The notes beneath the pieces were generated by a model. The model was given only the letters and a program-made list of their open reading frames with translations, was not told the origin of the DNA and did not search any database. A stretch of DNA of 64,000 nucleotides. Origin: Arsenophonus sp052174475 (GTDB lineage: Bacteria; Pseudomonadota; Gammaproteobacteria; Enterobacterales; Enterobacteriaceae). Location: contig JBQMRO010000042.1 of the NCBI GenBank assembly GCA_052174475.1, positions 148,455-212,454 of the forward strand, read 5' to 3'. Positions 40,392 to 51,432 of this stretch are shown here, piece by piece. The first letter of the stretch is position 1. Every line of letters begins with the position of its first letter. The position numbers were made by a program, and so were the translations under genes.

Positions 40392-40814
40392 TCAAATAGA
40401 TTGAATCATAAAGCCAACTGATTTAATGCCAACTTGATGAAGTATATTTAACGCTTTAATAACTTCTTCATAAGGTACGTCTTTAGCGCCGCCAATTAAA
40501 AAAATGCTCTGCGGGTTTTTTACTAATTCGCCTTTTGTTATTTCTGCAATCTGTTCTGACGATAAAAACTCTTCTCGATGACCATCAACAATAATACTGT
40601 ATTTCCCTACTCCAGAGACTTCAAGAATAATAGGTAAATTATTATTACCTGACACAGTTTCTGACTGTGCAGCATCAGGTAACTTCACTTTTACACTTTG
40701 CGAAATAATCGACGCTGTTGCCATAAAAATTAATAACAGTACTAACAGTACGTCTAATAAAGGAACGATGTTAATTTCAGATTTCAGTTCACGTCTATGT
40801 CGAGTATATGCCAT
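40392..40814 (-). CDS. tolR: Tol-Pal system protein TolR
   Basis: ExbD/TolR-family inner-membrane protein forming the proton-driven motor with TolQ. The 140 residues match E. coli (142). The single helix carries the functionally critical Asp in NIVPLLDVLLVLLLIFM (residues about 16-32). The periplasmic domain ends with KALNILHQVGIKSVGFM. It is 17 nt downstream of tolQ and 34 nt upstream of tolA, one operon. Confidence 0.97.
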   Translation of the reverse strand: MAYTRHRRELKSEINIVPLLDVLLVLLLIFMATASIISQSVKVKLPDAAQSETVSGNNNLPIILEVSGVGKYSIIVDGHREEFLSSEQIAEITKGELVKNPQSIFLIGGAKDVPYEEVIKALNILHQVGIKSVGFMIQSI

Positions 40815-40831
40815 CTTTCTGTTCTCCGCAT

Positions 40832-41506
40832 TTATTGCTTTTCAGAAACAAAAACTTGACGATGTATAATAACTAAGAATTCTTCGATAAAATTATCATA
40901 ACTTTGATTTAATTTATTGACTTGTTGATTTAGTCGGTTATAAGCCATCACAGCTGGAATGGCAGAAAACAAGCCAATTGCTGTTGCAATTAATGATTCA
41001 GCAATACCTGGAGCAATCATTTGTAATGTTGCCTGTTTAACTGAACCTAAAGAAATGAAAGCATGCATAATTCCCCAAACGGTACCGAATAGTCCAATAT
41101 AAGGACTTATTGATCCTACAGTACTTAAAAAAGAAATATGCGACTCTAATAATTCTAATTCACGATTCATTGATATTCGCATAGCTCTAGATGCGCCGTT
41201 CATCACTGCTTCTGGTGCATGAAGATTAGTCTGGCGTAAACGAGTGAATTCTTTAAATCCAGCATAAAAAATATGTTCTGATCCAGTTAATGTATCATGC
41301 CGAATCTGAGACTCTTTATAGAGACAAGATAGCTTAATACCGGACCAAAAACGATCCTCAAAAGCTTCCGTTTCTCGAGTTGCGATATTTAAAATTTTAC
41401 TTCTTTGAAGAATAATAGTCCAAGAAGCAACGGAAAACCCTATTAAAATCAATATGACGAGTTGAACAAAAAAACTCGCTTTTAGGAATAAATCTATGAT
41501 ATTCAT
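40832..41506 (-). CDS. tolQ: Tol-Pal system protein TolQ
   Basis: MotA/TolQ/ExbB proton-channel subunit. The 224 residues match E. coli (230). Three hydrophobic segments are visible: residues about 8-32 (FLKASFFVQLVILILIGFSV), about 130-155 (FLSTVGSISPYIGLFGTVWGIM, the conserved TM2) and about 163-190 (IAPGIAESLIATAIGLFSAIPA, the conserved TM3 with Thr). The start at 41506 lies 5 nt after the stop of the ybgC remnant, which preserves the ancestral operon spacing. Confidence 0.97.
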   Translation of the reverse strand: MNIIDLFLKASFFVQLVILILIGFSVASWTIILQRSKILNIATRETEAFEDRFWSGIKLSCLYKESQIRHDTLTGSEHIFYAGFKEFTRLRQTNLHAPEAVMNGASRAMRISMNRELELLESHISFLSTVGSISPYIGLFGTVWGIMHAFISLGSVKQATLQMIAPGIAESLIATAIGLFSAIPAVMAYNRLNQQVNKLNQSYDNFIEEFLVIIHRQVFVSEKQ

Positions 41507-41511
41507 GTTAG

Positions 41512-41935
41512 TTACTGCTTAAACTCCTTGATAATAGGATCAGGAAAGCCCGGTTTGCTTTATTTTACAAGCATCATTACCAACAGAGAAATTATTTCTT
41601 CTGCAGAAAGTTCTTTTCCCTATTGATTATTTAACGTTAAAAAAAAGTCAATGATATGCGTTAAATTTTAGAGATTTTAGTTTCAATAATTAATAAATCA
41701 TTCAATTTAGCGGATATAAATATATAGTTATTAATTGTCATTTTACGTACGATAAAATCTAAATTTCTTTTCGTAATTTCTGCTATTTAAATCCTTTCTT
41801 TTTGCAATATTTCTGTTTTTCATTCGCGCAAAAATGGACATAACCTACATGATAAACTATACTTCTCGTATTAGTATCCTTATAATAAATACCAATAAGC
41901 CAGAGCAAGCAAAACAGCATATTTTTACTTCTGTT
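41512..41935 (-). pseudogene. ybgC: ybgC (acyl-CoA thioesterase) pseudogene
   Basis: First gene of the tol-pal operon in E. coli, a hotdog-fold thioesterase. Minus-strand text reads WLIGIYYKDTNTRSIVYHVGYVHF (family [29 protein letters not shown]; the catalytic Asp of EDTDAGG survives as DTNTRS only in part), then GKELSAEEIISLL and KPGFPDPIIKEFKQ before the original stop at 41512. It has many shifts. Upstream cydAB/ybgE were not recognised. Confidence 0.88.
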
Positions 41936-42176
41936 ATTAACAATAAATTACTCGTCACTATACTTAACTGAATCATTTATTGGAATGATTTATAAATAAA
42001 GTTACAAAAATAATAAAATATAAACTTATCTTAAGTCATGAAACTAATAGAAATAAATAAAATACTCTAAAATATAGGATCAAACTAGCAGGTAATTGAT
42101 AAATAAAGATAGCATTAAAACACTTCTTTTAAGGTTTTGGTTCCTGATCATTATATTTAACTCCATGCCGCGCAAC

Positions 42177-42200
42177 CTTATTCATAGCATCATGAATAAG
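42177..42200 (+). promoter_or_regulatory. Leader hairpin of IS481 remnant 6
   Basis: CTTATTCAT, loop AGCATC, ATGAATAAG: nine pairs. Same place in the element as the hairpins at 24393, 26813 and 57703. Confidence 0.55.
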
Positions 42201-42393
42201 ATGGATATAGTTGAGGCAAAATATCATAATAATGGTAATGAGTTTCTATCATAAGGTAACTAGAACACATAAAATTAGACCTGTTCTTCAGGCCAGTAAA
42301 TAATCTATGTTTACTTTTGTTAAACGTTATAGCATAATTGAACTTAACGTTGCTAAAAACTAAAAACGAAATGATGTTGATGATTAGCTATCT

Positions 42394-43490
42394 TAGTAAA
42401 GCTTATTAGTAAAAACCCTTATATTTTAAAAAGAGTTTTTGCTATAGAGGTTGCTATGAAAAAGTAAACAATCATAAAGATCAAAGGGATACTTTCCTTA
42501 CTCTTTACCAACATAAAACTGCATTTCATTAGTTGACTCGGTAATAATCTATTGAATGATATTAATTTATACATTGAAGCGACTACTTTACTTTATCTTG
42601 CAAAGATAATCACAGTAAGTATCTTATCCTCTATTGGATAGAGACTTTCTCATTAGGATTATAGAGATATCATCGTAAAATTCCAGATTCCACGAAAAGA
42701 TTTAACAATATTATTGAAAGGCTATCTAACAAAATTATACTACAAAGATAGATAATTTAGTTATCTGCTATATATGCTTAATAGGTTTAGACTTTATGAG
42801 AATCAGAGAAGCAAATATGCATTGATTTGAAACAGGTTTAGATAGCGTTACTGCTTCTTTTTTTTAAGAAGTGATAGCCAACTTAAATACACTAAGTGTG
42901 ATTGTTTGAAGTTGATGAAATATTTTTTTATAAATCCTTTAAAGGAAGGCGTTATATTTCAAATAAGAAAATTAGAAAACTTGGAAGAGAAAAAAAGAAA
43001 AAACAAATTACGCTCTTAATCACCCAAGATTAAGAGGGTCATGTGAGCGATGAGATTCTTGAAAAGTTTAATGCAGAGTAGAGTGATTAGCTGTTTTCTT
43101 AAGTTGATCATCGATCAACGTTTATCTTTAATTCGGATGGAGCTAAATAATATGAAAACTTTGCTAACGAGCATGAAATTAGTTTATTATATCCTAATTA
43201 AGGCTAGGTAAGTAGAGAGTTATGAATAAAAAATTCCACATTCAAAATGTGAGCAATTATATCAACCGATTATAAAGATGGTTTAGTAACTCCATGTCAG
43301 AAGTTGTTTTATTTATTGAATTATTTCTCTTTGAGAAAATTGGTTAAAACCGCAACAATTAAAGTGCAGACATAGCTAGAATTTTCTTTGTGAAAAAAGG
43401 AATAATCTTTGTCAGCATAGTCCGCCATTAAATAATAGTATTTGTAAATACTGCTGCGCAATATAGTGAACCTACCTTGATTATTGGTAA
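42394..43490 (+). mobile_element. IS1595-family remnant 3, near full length
   Basis: Forward-strand ISXO2-like DDE transposase wreck. A leader with GAGGTTGCTATG precedes LTLYQHKT-like text. The DDE half reads ITLLITQD, GHVSDEILEKFNAE, then FIFNSDGAK.YENFANEHEI (family: DGS/AxxYxxxA), then FHIQNVSNYINRL.RWF (family YHIQNVNxYHSRLKxW), identifying the family. Inserted in IS481 after its GTTGATGAT codons. Confidence 0.75.
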
Positions 43491-44542
43491 CTGTTTAATT
43501 CCGGATCATTATATAGACCCTTTCGTCGCACAGAAATGTTCCATACAGTTTACCGACAACACTGCAGTCCGTTCAAAAATCCGTAGTTGTTTTCATGAAA
43601 AACCTTCTATTTTCAATGATTTCTGACATTGTATACGAATTCCTGAATCCTGCTGTATTTCGTCTACCTTGGCTCGCTGTTTATGCAGATATGGGAAAGA
43701 GATTTGTATGAAATTAGGTAGAAGAGAAGCTACGAAGCTGAACTATAAAGTGTTTAAAAGCTACTAGCTTGATTATTTACACGTAGATACGAAATATCTT
43801 TCGTATTGTGAAACGAAACTTTACTAGGTTATCTTTTTATATGTATAAATCGCGCCATTCGATAGATTTTTATTTGTCTTTACAAGTCTAAGACTGTGGA
43901 AAATTGTTTGACGTTTCTTACGTGATCTTAACTAAACATGTCCCATGGATATCCATTGATTATTACAGAATGGTAAGAATTTATAAATTGCCTTTTGTTC
44001 TGCAAAGCGTTCAGGAACCGGAAAATAGGAATTCAACTATTTGTGTGTAGAGCTTAATATAGAACACTGACTTAGCCAGCCAAGCTATCCAAAAGAAATG
44101 ATATGGTCGAGCAATTTAATGGACGTATAAAGATGAGCTGAAAGCCTTCCTTCACTTAAACTCTTATAAAGAGTTTGAGATCACTCTGTATTAATATGTT
44201 TAGCTGTGCCATCAGACATTATCCAAATCAGTATTTGGTAGTAAAACTTCATTGCAGTCTATGAAAGATTGATTTAAAGTTAAACTTAAATTATTCAGAA
44301 AAACATACTATTATCCTGGATCTAACAAGTAATCATAAAATAGAAATTGAAAACCAGGGCACTATTTTCTGCATAAGCTTGGAATAATGGAATTCCTTTC
44401 CTTGATTTAACTGGGTGCACATAAAGATTAAATAACAGGATTATTCTTAACTCCTATCTAAGCGCAGTAATGTGCTAGTAACTTTATGATATGTGAGTAG
44501 GCTTATTATAATGTGCAAAAATTTTTTTCAGGTAACAGCGAT

Positions 44543-46603
44543 ATAATAGCTCTGTTTGCTGCTATGGCATTTGAACTGGAAGAATTACTTAAAAGTGAAC
44601 TTGAATAATAGGCACAAAGCATTGTGTTGTTGCTTAAAGTGCTGTGTATTTTCAAATTTACGAACGTGACATGTATAAGAGTCTGTTATAGAGTCATTTA
44701 GAATCAAGGATTTTATTAGCATAAACTAACTTTAATGGTTTTTAATGATAAAGACCTTTACCTTACAGTAAAGGTAAAGTAATTAGGAGGATTTGTTTAT
44801 CGTTAATAAACTTTTGCTGTTTATTTTAATGGAAAAAACCAAGTTATCTATAATAGCAAGTATGGAGCTTTACGAGTTAAAGACGCTATAGCAGACAGTT
44901 TTCAGCATAAAATGAATACACGAAATAATGTTAATAAACATTAACTCGATATGCGTATTAATGTTCGTTTACATAAAGATAATACTATAATATTATTTGA
45001 TTTAATTGGTGATCCGGGCTCTATATTTGTGGCTATCGCAGTTTTTATCAAGGTAAAGAGCCTCTCAAAGAGAGGCTAGCGGCGGTAATTGTTTTACGCT
45101 CAGGTTTAGCAACCTGCTTTTTAATGATTAATCCTATGTGTGGTTTCGACACATTATTAATTGAAGCAGCAATGATAGCTTGCTATCCTGGCTCGATTTA
45201 TCTCATCAATTTTAGGAGTTTCAATGTTGATTAGGTTACAATTCAACGCTTTGGATTACAGTAATTACTATAGCAGAAAAACGTTTTCAAAATCCTATCC
45301 AGCATGCTGCTGCGCTTTTTATGGCTTTGATATTGATCATTCTGTTTTAGAACTAGCCAAAATAATACTAAACAATCCGGTGTTCAATTATTAATAAATT
45401 TTTAATTTAGTGATGCAGTTAAGTTAGTAATCCATTTACTTCAAATCAACAGGGATTTATCACTAGCAATACCGCTCTACGGTAAACGCTTAAAAAGTAA
45501 ATATGCATCAATTAAGCTCTATATAGCCTGATAGGCAAGGTACTAAAAAGTCAGTTTTTCGGTTGGTGTTTGTTACTATTTAGTGGCTTACTAGAGCTAT
45601 TATCTTGTTTAGAATTGCAAGCTGAACGTAAGTTCAAAGCTAAAATGGACCGTTAAATTGCGTTCAAAAAAATTATTTTTTATCTGCTAAAATGGTTAGC
45701 AGATATAGCATGGATAGTAAAATGTTGTTAACAGGATGAAAAAAATAATAAAAAACTTTTAATGGCAAAAAACAAGAGATTAATTATTATCGCGTATATG
45801 ATGATATATTATCTAAATATACTATTACAATTTATAGTTATGGCGAACATATCGATATTCAAGCGTATATTTTGCTTAAATATATTGATGGCCATAAAGC
45901 TAAATAACGTCTGTTTGATGTAATCAATGAAACCATCTAAGTATTGGCGTTAACTTCTACTCAATTGGAATTATAAATATATCAACATTAATCCGATAAA
46001 CAGAAATATAAGAAATTATTTCAGAAGGATAATTTCTTATTAGTACATGAGTGGATAATATAAAATTATGGATAAAATTGATCGATTATTTAGATGGAGG
46101 ATTATTTCTATATCATCGATTGATACGTAAAATATCAGTACATATAAGCAAAAAAAAAATTTTTGAATCTATGTGCTTACAACACCAGATCTTCTTTGTA
46201 GTGCTTGTTTAATCACCAGTATTAAATTCCCATACATACTTAGAATGGGAAGAAATTACAGATCGATAAATTAATCGGTAAGCAACATCAGTTTATTCAG
46301 GCTGAATGTTTAGATTTGCTTAGCACAAACGACAGAAAGTTTTTATTTGATTTTCATTGATCCAAACACTTTTCAATTTGAAAAGCATCAATACTGTTTT
46401 ATATGCAACATAATCATAACAACTTGATGATGCAGATTAAGCGTTTATTGCATTCCGGGCGACCACCACCGGTGCCAAATATTATATTTCTAATAATAAG
46501 CATACTTTTAAAGTGGATATTTTAGGGATTAATCAATTATGATTAACGGTCAAGGGAGATCACTCAGCAGACTATTTTACTTGATTTTATACGTAATTGC
46601 TAA
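44543..46603 (+). pseudogene. rlmL: rlmL (rlmKL, 23S rRNA methyltransferase) pseudogene
   Basis: Bifunctional 23S rRNA G2445/G2069 methyltransferase. The start codon has become ATA (44543), followed by LFAAMAFELEELLKSELE (family LFASTARGLEELLKTELE). Later come INVRLHKDNTIILFDL, AGKAVIVLRSG/MINPMCGF.TLLIEAAMIA (SAM site, family DPMCGSGTLLIEAAMLA), RRMKKIIKNF and DGLDG..., and the end EITQQTILLDFIRN. It is followed by uup as in E. coli. Confidence 0.88.
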
Positions 46604-47654
46604 ATCTATAACTCCTGAGTGATTGGAGTTATAGATAAGGAAAAGTAATTAATATCATTAATTAATATGTCAGCTACTTATCTGGCTTTTAGTAATACGC
46701 TTTTACTAAATAGCGTAGAGTTGCATATAAGATAATAAAGGTATATTTAGTTGTCGTGATGCTGACAACAATTAACCTTAATTAACATTTTGTTAAAACC
46801 AACCGCTTTATGATTGATAGGTTATTTATCAGTAATAACTGCAAGTTGCTTGTTTATAATAAATATCCGCCTGGCGATATCAGTGGTATTGATTTAACTT
46901 TATCGCTGAAGGTGATAAAAACAGATAAATTATATTAAATATTTTAATAAAATAGTAAAAATGATCAAGCAAGATCCAAATGAAAAGAATCTAATAAATT
47001 AGATTAATTAAAATAGGTATTAGATTGCAATAAGTTATAATTAACTCAATACACATATTAATGTGCTGATTAAACAATTATATATCTGCCATCTAATAGA
47101 TCGTTATCTCTATTATCTGATCTGTTTATTACGCAAGGTTAAACTGTTGCGAGCTTTTAGTTTATTGCGAGGATCGCTAGTTCTTTTTCTCGATGAACCA
47201 ATTAATTATCTGGATGTTAACTAACATTTTTCTGGTTAGAAGATTTTTTAAAAGATTTTCAGAGTAGTATCGTATTTGATCTCCCATGATGTTTTTATTC
47301 ACCATATACAACTCGAGTCGTTAATCTTTGATCTAACTAAATTAGCTTCCTGTTTGGTTGCTTATGAGGATTATCTAATTAACAATGAAGAATTATTGCT
47401 GGGTAGCATATTTTGATTGATACGAAAACAATGGGTATGGCAAATGCAGGTTTTCGATGAAAGCTGCTTTAGCAAGCTAGAGCTTAATGTTAGTAATATT
47501 AATTACCGTATTAGCAATAAAGTGTTAATTGATAATTTAGTGTTAAGTACAACATGGCGATTAAATAGACTTAATCGAGGTCTTAATGGCTTTTGAAAGA
47601 TAACATTGTTTAAGTTAATACTATATGTCTCACATCCCGAAAGATAATATGGAG

Positions 47655-48475
47655 ATTTTTGAATAATTCAAGTTTAGTTTGAAACTAATCTTTCGTAGAT
47701 TGCAATGAAGCTTTACTACCTAATATTAATTAGGGTAATTCCTGGTTGTACAGCCAGGTATATTAATACAGAGTAATCTCAAACCCTTTATAAGAATTAT
47801 AAAGGATGATCTAAATCCATCCTTCTATACGTTGATTAGATCGATCAATCATACCATCGTTTGAGAATGGTATCGGCGGTCTTTAAGTTATTCTTCTATA
47901 CTAAGCCCTGTATAGAAACGGTCGAATTTCTGTTTTCAGGGACTAAATGTTTTTTTCAGATCAAAAAGGTGGTCTATAAATTCTTTACTATTATTGTCTG
48001 TAAATATCCGATTGGATATCCATGGGATGCTTGGATAAGATCAAGTAAGGAGTGTATAGCATCGGAGGTAGTCTTAGCCTTATAAAGACAGATAAGGCCT
48101 ATCGAAGGAGGCAATCTTTACTATACCTACAAAAAATAACGTTGTGGAAGCTCCGTTTAGTGTTTGTGGAAGATATTTATATCTACGTACAGATTTATAA
48201 CCCAGGGTTCATAGCTTTTAAATGCTTTATGCTTCGGCTTCGGTACAACCTATTCTGCTTGATTTCACAAAAATTTCGCCTCAAGACCTGCATAAAAAAG
48301 GATTAATCCTAAATAGAAAATCAACACAGGGTTCAGTAATTCGCGTACGACTGTTAGGAAATTCATCAAGAGGAAGAAAACTCTTTTTTGCAGAAAAACG
48401 ACTACGAAATTTTTGAACTGGCGACAGTGTTATCGACAAACGATGGGGAATATGGCTCTCATCATTAGGATGTAT
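47655..48475 (-). mobile_element. IS481-family remnant 7, truncated at the DDR codons
   Basis: Reverse-strand IS481 within uup. It runs from the C-terminal end (47660) to NDESHIPHRLSITLSPVQKF (48475-48415), the DDRSHTPH site. Here IS1595 remnant 4 takes over on the opposite strand. The leader and N-terminus are missing. Confidence 0.75.
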
Positions 48476-48831
48476 GTAAAGATTGTTAGTAAAATCATTA
48501 TACTGTATAAAGGATTTTTTGCTGCATAGGTTTCCATAAAAAAGCATGCAGTAATACTGATTAAATGGACTATTTCCTTACTCCCTACCAACATAAAGTC
48601 GCATTCTATTAAATGGCTCGATAATAATCTATTAGATGATGTGATCTATATATTGAAGCAATTCACTCCACTTTAATCTGCTACATATTGTTACAGTGAA
48701 TATGTAACCGCTGGAGAGGTTAATTAAGTGGTTACAGCAATATTATTACAAAACTCCCGAATTTTAGAAAAATATTTAATAATTTTACCGTAAGTCTCCT
48801 CTGCTGAAGCTACATTACAAGGATGAATGCT
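48476..48831 (+). mobile_element. IS1595-family remnant 4, 5' part
   Basis: Forward-strand leader and N-terminus (FLTPYQHKVAFY) colinear with 42394 onward. It is cut at 48831 by IS256 copy h, and the remainder is not found in this orientation. It abuts IS481 remnant 7 at the same codon as the other IS1595 insertions, but in opposite orientation. Confidence 0.6.
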
Positions 48832-50144
48832 AAGTTATGCTCATTTTTGGTGTATGGAATTTCAGAGATGCTTGCGGATCTTGCTGATTAATCTCGTGAA
48901 TGATGTCAACAACAAAGAGATGATATGCCATGAAAGGTTTATACTGCAGGTATCCGAAAAAAAACAAATATTACCTGTGGATTCCCGTGCATAAAATCAT
49001 TCGTAACGGTTATTTGCCTCAATGAACTATATAAAGATGGGTATTGTGATGTTGAGATTAATGTACCTAATATCCACCAAGGGGGTGGCGCCCCTATACC
49101 AACCCGCATCGAAAACAGACTATATTCAACAGGTGAATATTACCGCCTTATTTAAGGTCTGTAAAATGTTGAAGAGTTACTACCGTAGCCTGTATATGCG
49201 AAGCATTATTCACCAGTGATTTTCACGAAGCCTTGATCATCTTTTGATGAAAGCACATAGTCTATCTGCCAAGTACCATCAGCAGACTGAAACAGTAATG
49301 ACTTAAAGAGCGCAAGTAAAGTTGGTATCGCTCTCTTGCATGATTTAAGCGATATGCGCTACGTTTATTTTTTATTGATGGGATATATGACTATCCTGTC
49401 AGGCAAGCTAATCACCTTTCTCTCTGCTACTTATTATCGATGTCACTGCGTATGGATATAAGGAGTTGGTTAAGATTGAAGATGCTAGTCAAGAGTTAGA
49501 AATGAGCTTGGCTAAACTTTTTAATACTCTCTGCGAGTGCATAGCTTAATCATATCTCCCAGATTTGCTATAAGAGAGACGAGGCTTAGTTTTTTGGAAT
49601 GCAATGGCAAAAATATTCTTGGATATCTAGCAGTAACGCTATTAGCTACACAAAATAGCTAATATGCTGCCTTCACTCATAAAAATGCATATAATTGAAA
49701 ATTAAGCTTGAGCTACGGGAATTATATTACCAAAGAACGCAATGCTACTAATAAAGCTCTTGATATTTTTTAACAAGATTTTCAGCGAAGAGTGCTATCC
49801 TGAAGCGATGAAGAAGTTGAAGAAAGATCGAGAAAAATAGCTGATATTCTATACTTTCCCGTCAGCGCACTATGACGTCAATAAGAATGAGAAATCCGAT
49901 TGAGTCGGATTTTGTGACAGTGAGGTGATAGCACGAAACTGATCTGCGAACTACTGTAATTAAAATAACCCTTTAATGCTATTTAAAGGATGCTATAGTT
50001 TAATTAGAAAATCTGAACCGGCTAATAGGATCACTCCTGCTGACCTAGTAGTAAATAAATTCCAATTTAAAAATAGAAAAAAATTTATAAAGCATTAGAG
50101 TAAAACTTAGCCTGATTGTTATACACCAAGATTTGCTAATAATT
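48832..50144 (+). mobile_element. IS256-family remnant h, full length, decayed
   Basis: Forward-strand IS256, left end AAGTTATGCTCATTTTTGGTGTA, right end TACACCAAGATTTGCTAATAATT, a good 22-bp imperfect IR. Near 49870 AATGAGAAATCCGATTGAGTCGGATTTTGTGACAGTGAGG codes the MRNPIESDFVTVR block typical of IS256 transposases. This is the best copy for family assignment. Confidence 0.9.
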
Positions 50145-50145
50145 C

Positions 50146-51110
50146 GTAATCATCTTCAGGCAGATAATTCAGTAAATAAAAGGCTCTCCACTATGGAGTT
50201 TTGTTTATCCAGCTTTTTAATTGACTGATATAATTGTTCAAATTTTAAATCTGAAATTTCTTATCAATAAATTTCAGATTATCTAGTCTTATTAGACGAT
50301 GCTGACTAATTTTACTCAGTAGCAAAAGTTTTGTACTATTTATCTCCATTCGAGCAAAGAATGGATTTTTATCAATGATCGGATCAAGAAAACGGATAAC
50401 ACATACTCTATATTAAACTCTTCAAAAATCTCATTGCTTGTATAACACTATGGATTTTATAGATTAAGACCGCGATTTGTTCTTTCCTATTACTCCTAAT
50501 CTCCCGTATTTCTACTTTTCTATGTGGTATATTGGAATTTAATATTTCCATTTAAAGAATTTAAAGAAACGTTTTGTCTATTTCAATAATGCCACTTACT
50601 ATATTTATATCGCTGCTGTTGCCGCTATCGCCGATGAAGCAAGAAAGTAATGAAGCCCGTATAAATACTGTTTTTAAATCAATATCTCTTTATTTTACTG
50701 TGGACTCCAGTAAAGTTAAGTTATGTAACATACGTCATAGATAAGCAAATTATTTATCCTTGTAATGTAGTTTCGCCAGAGTCGCCTTCCAATAAGATTG
50801 TTACATGTTTTCCTGTAATGGGGGGGTTTTGCAACGATATCTCTGTAACATTATGAATGTCTTCACTGGATACCATATTCAGTGTGATAATAATATGGGT
50901 AGAATAAACTAGAATGACTTCCTTCAATGCATAAATCGATATCATCTGATAGATTGTCGACGAGTTAATTAATGAGATGTAGTTTTATCTTGATAAGTGA
51001 AGCAAGGAAAAATCTCTTTGATCTACATAACTGTTTGCTTTTCATGACAACCTCTATAGCGAAAATTTCTCATATAGTTAAGGGCTTTCTATTAATAATC
51101 TTTGCCAAGA
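50146..51110 (-). mobile_element. IS1595-family remnant 5, near full length
   Basis: Reverse-strand IS1595. The leader at 51110-51020 (CGCTATAGAGGTTGTCATG) is followed by NVTEISLQNPPITGKHVTIL, then FNIEYVLSVFLI and FQI.NLNNYISQLKSWI and TP..GAFYLLNYL at the C-terminal end near 50200. One 63-codon frame is still open, but it is only a fragment. Confidence 0.65.
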
Positions 51111-51432
51111 TAGTCTATCAAAATCAATATTTATGATAGCAGAAATAGCGCTAAAAGCTTCTAAAACGAAAAAGTAATAAATAGCTCAATTTATTGAGAG
51201 AACTAGAATAATTACCGGACGGCTAGAGAGATAAGAAGCTGAAATTTCTATATTGTAATTTTAAGTTGGTGCAATTAAGTTTTTTAATTAGCCCCCTATT
51301 CTTACTAAATCAACATTAAAAGCGTTAGATAAGAAAAATAGAAATGGAAATTATTTTTAATCATTAGAAAGAATTAGAATTACTTAAAGATAGCCAATAA
51401 TTTTAAATTATGCCTGTATAGAGGAAAAAAAG

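Larger units (their letters stand above)
42136..44320 (+). mobile_element. IS481-family remnant 6 carrying IS1595
   Basis: Forward-strand IS481. The left end TTGGTTCCTGATCATTATAT is followed by a leader hairpin at 42177-42200 and N-terminal text to NEMMLMI (DDVDD codons). IS1595 then interrupts (42394-43490). The transposase resumes HSLPTTLQS-like, then FKSY.LDYLHVDTKYLS, DNYRMVRIYKLPF-like, MIWSSNLMDV and the C-terminal ...PISIW..KTSLQSMKD. All frames are broken. Confidence 0.8.
46667..51400 (+). pseudogene. uup: uup (ABC-F ATPase) pseudogene split by an IS cluster
   Basis: Uup is an ABC-F protein acting on ribosomes and DNA. The 5' half (46667 to about 47650) reads MSATYLAFSNTLLLNSVELHI, then GSLVLFLDEPINYLDV (signature region) and VSNINYRISNKVLIDNLVLS. 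Then 3.5 kb of IS481, IS1595 and IS256 debris follows. The 3' end reappears at about 51120-51400: AEIALKASKTKK, GRLE.LEAEIS, KSTLKALDK, ending KELELLKDSQ, matching the Uup coiled-coil C-terminus. pqiA follows, as in E. coli. Confidence 0.85.

Noticed and set aside
48052..48547. Several overlapping ORFs in 48.0-48.5 kb
   Set aside because: They are chance frames within IS481 remnant 7; the minus-strand one contains the IS481 DDRSHTPH-like site.
2151..51400. CRISPR array or tandem spacer-repeat structure among the many repeats
   Set aside because: Repeats are whole or partial IS elements of 0.2-1.4 kb, not short direct repeats with regular unique spacers.
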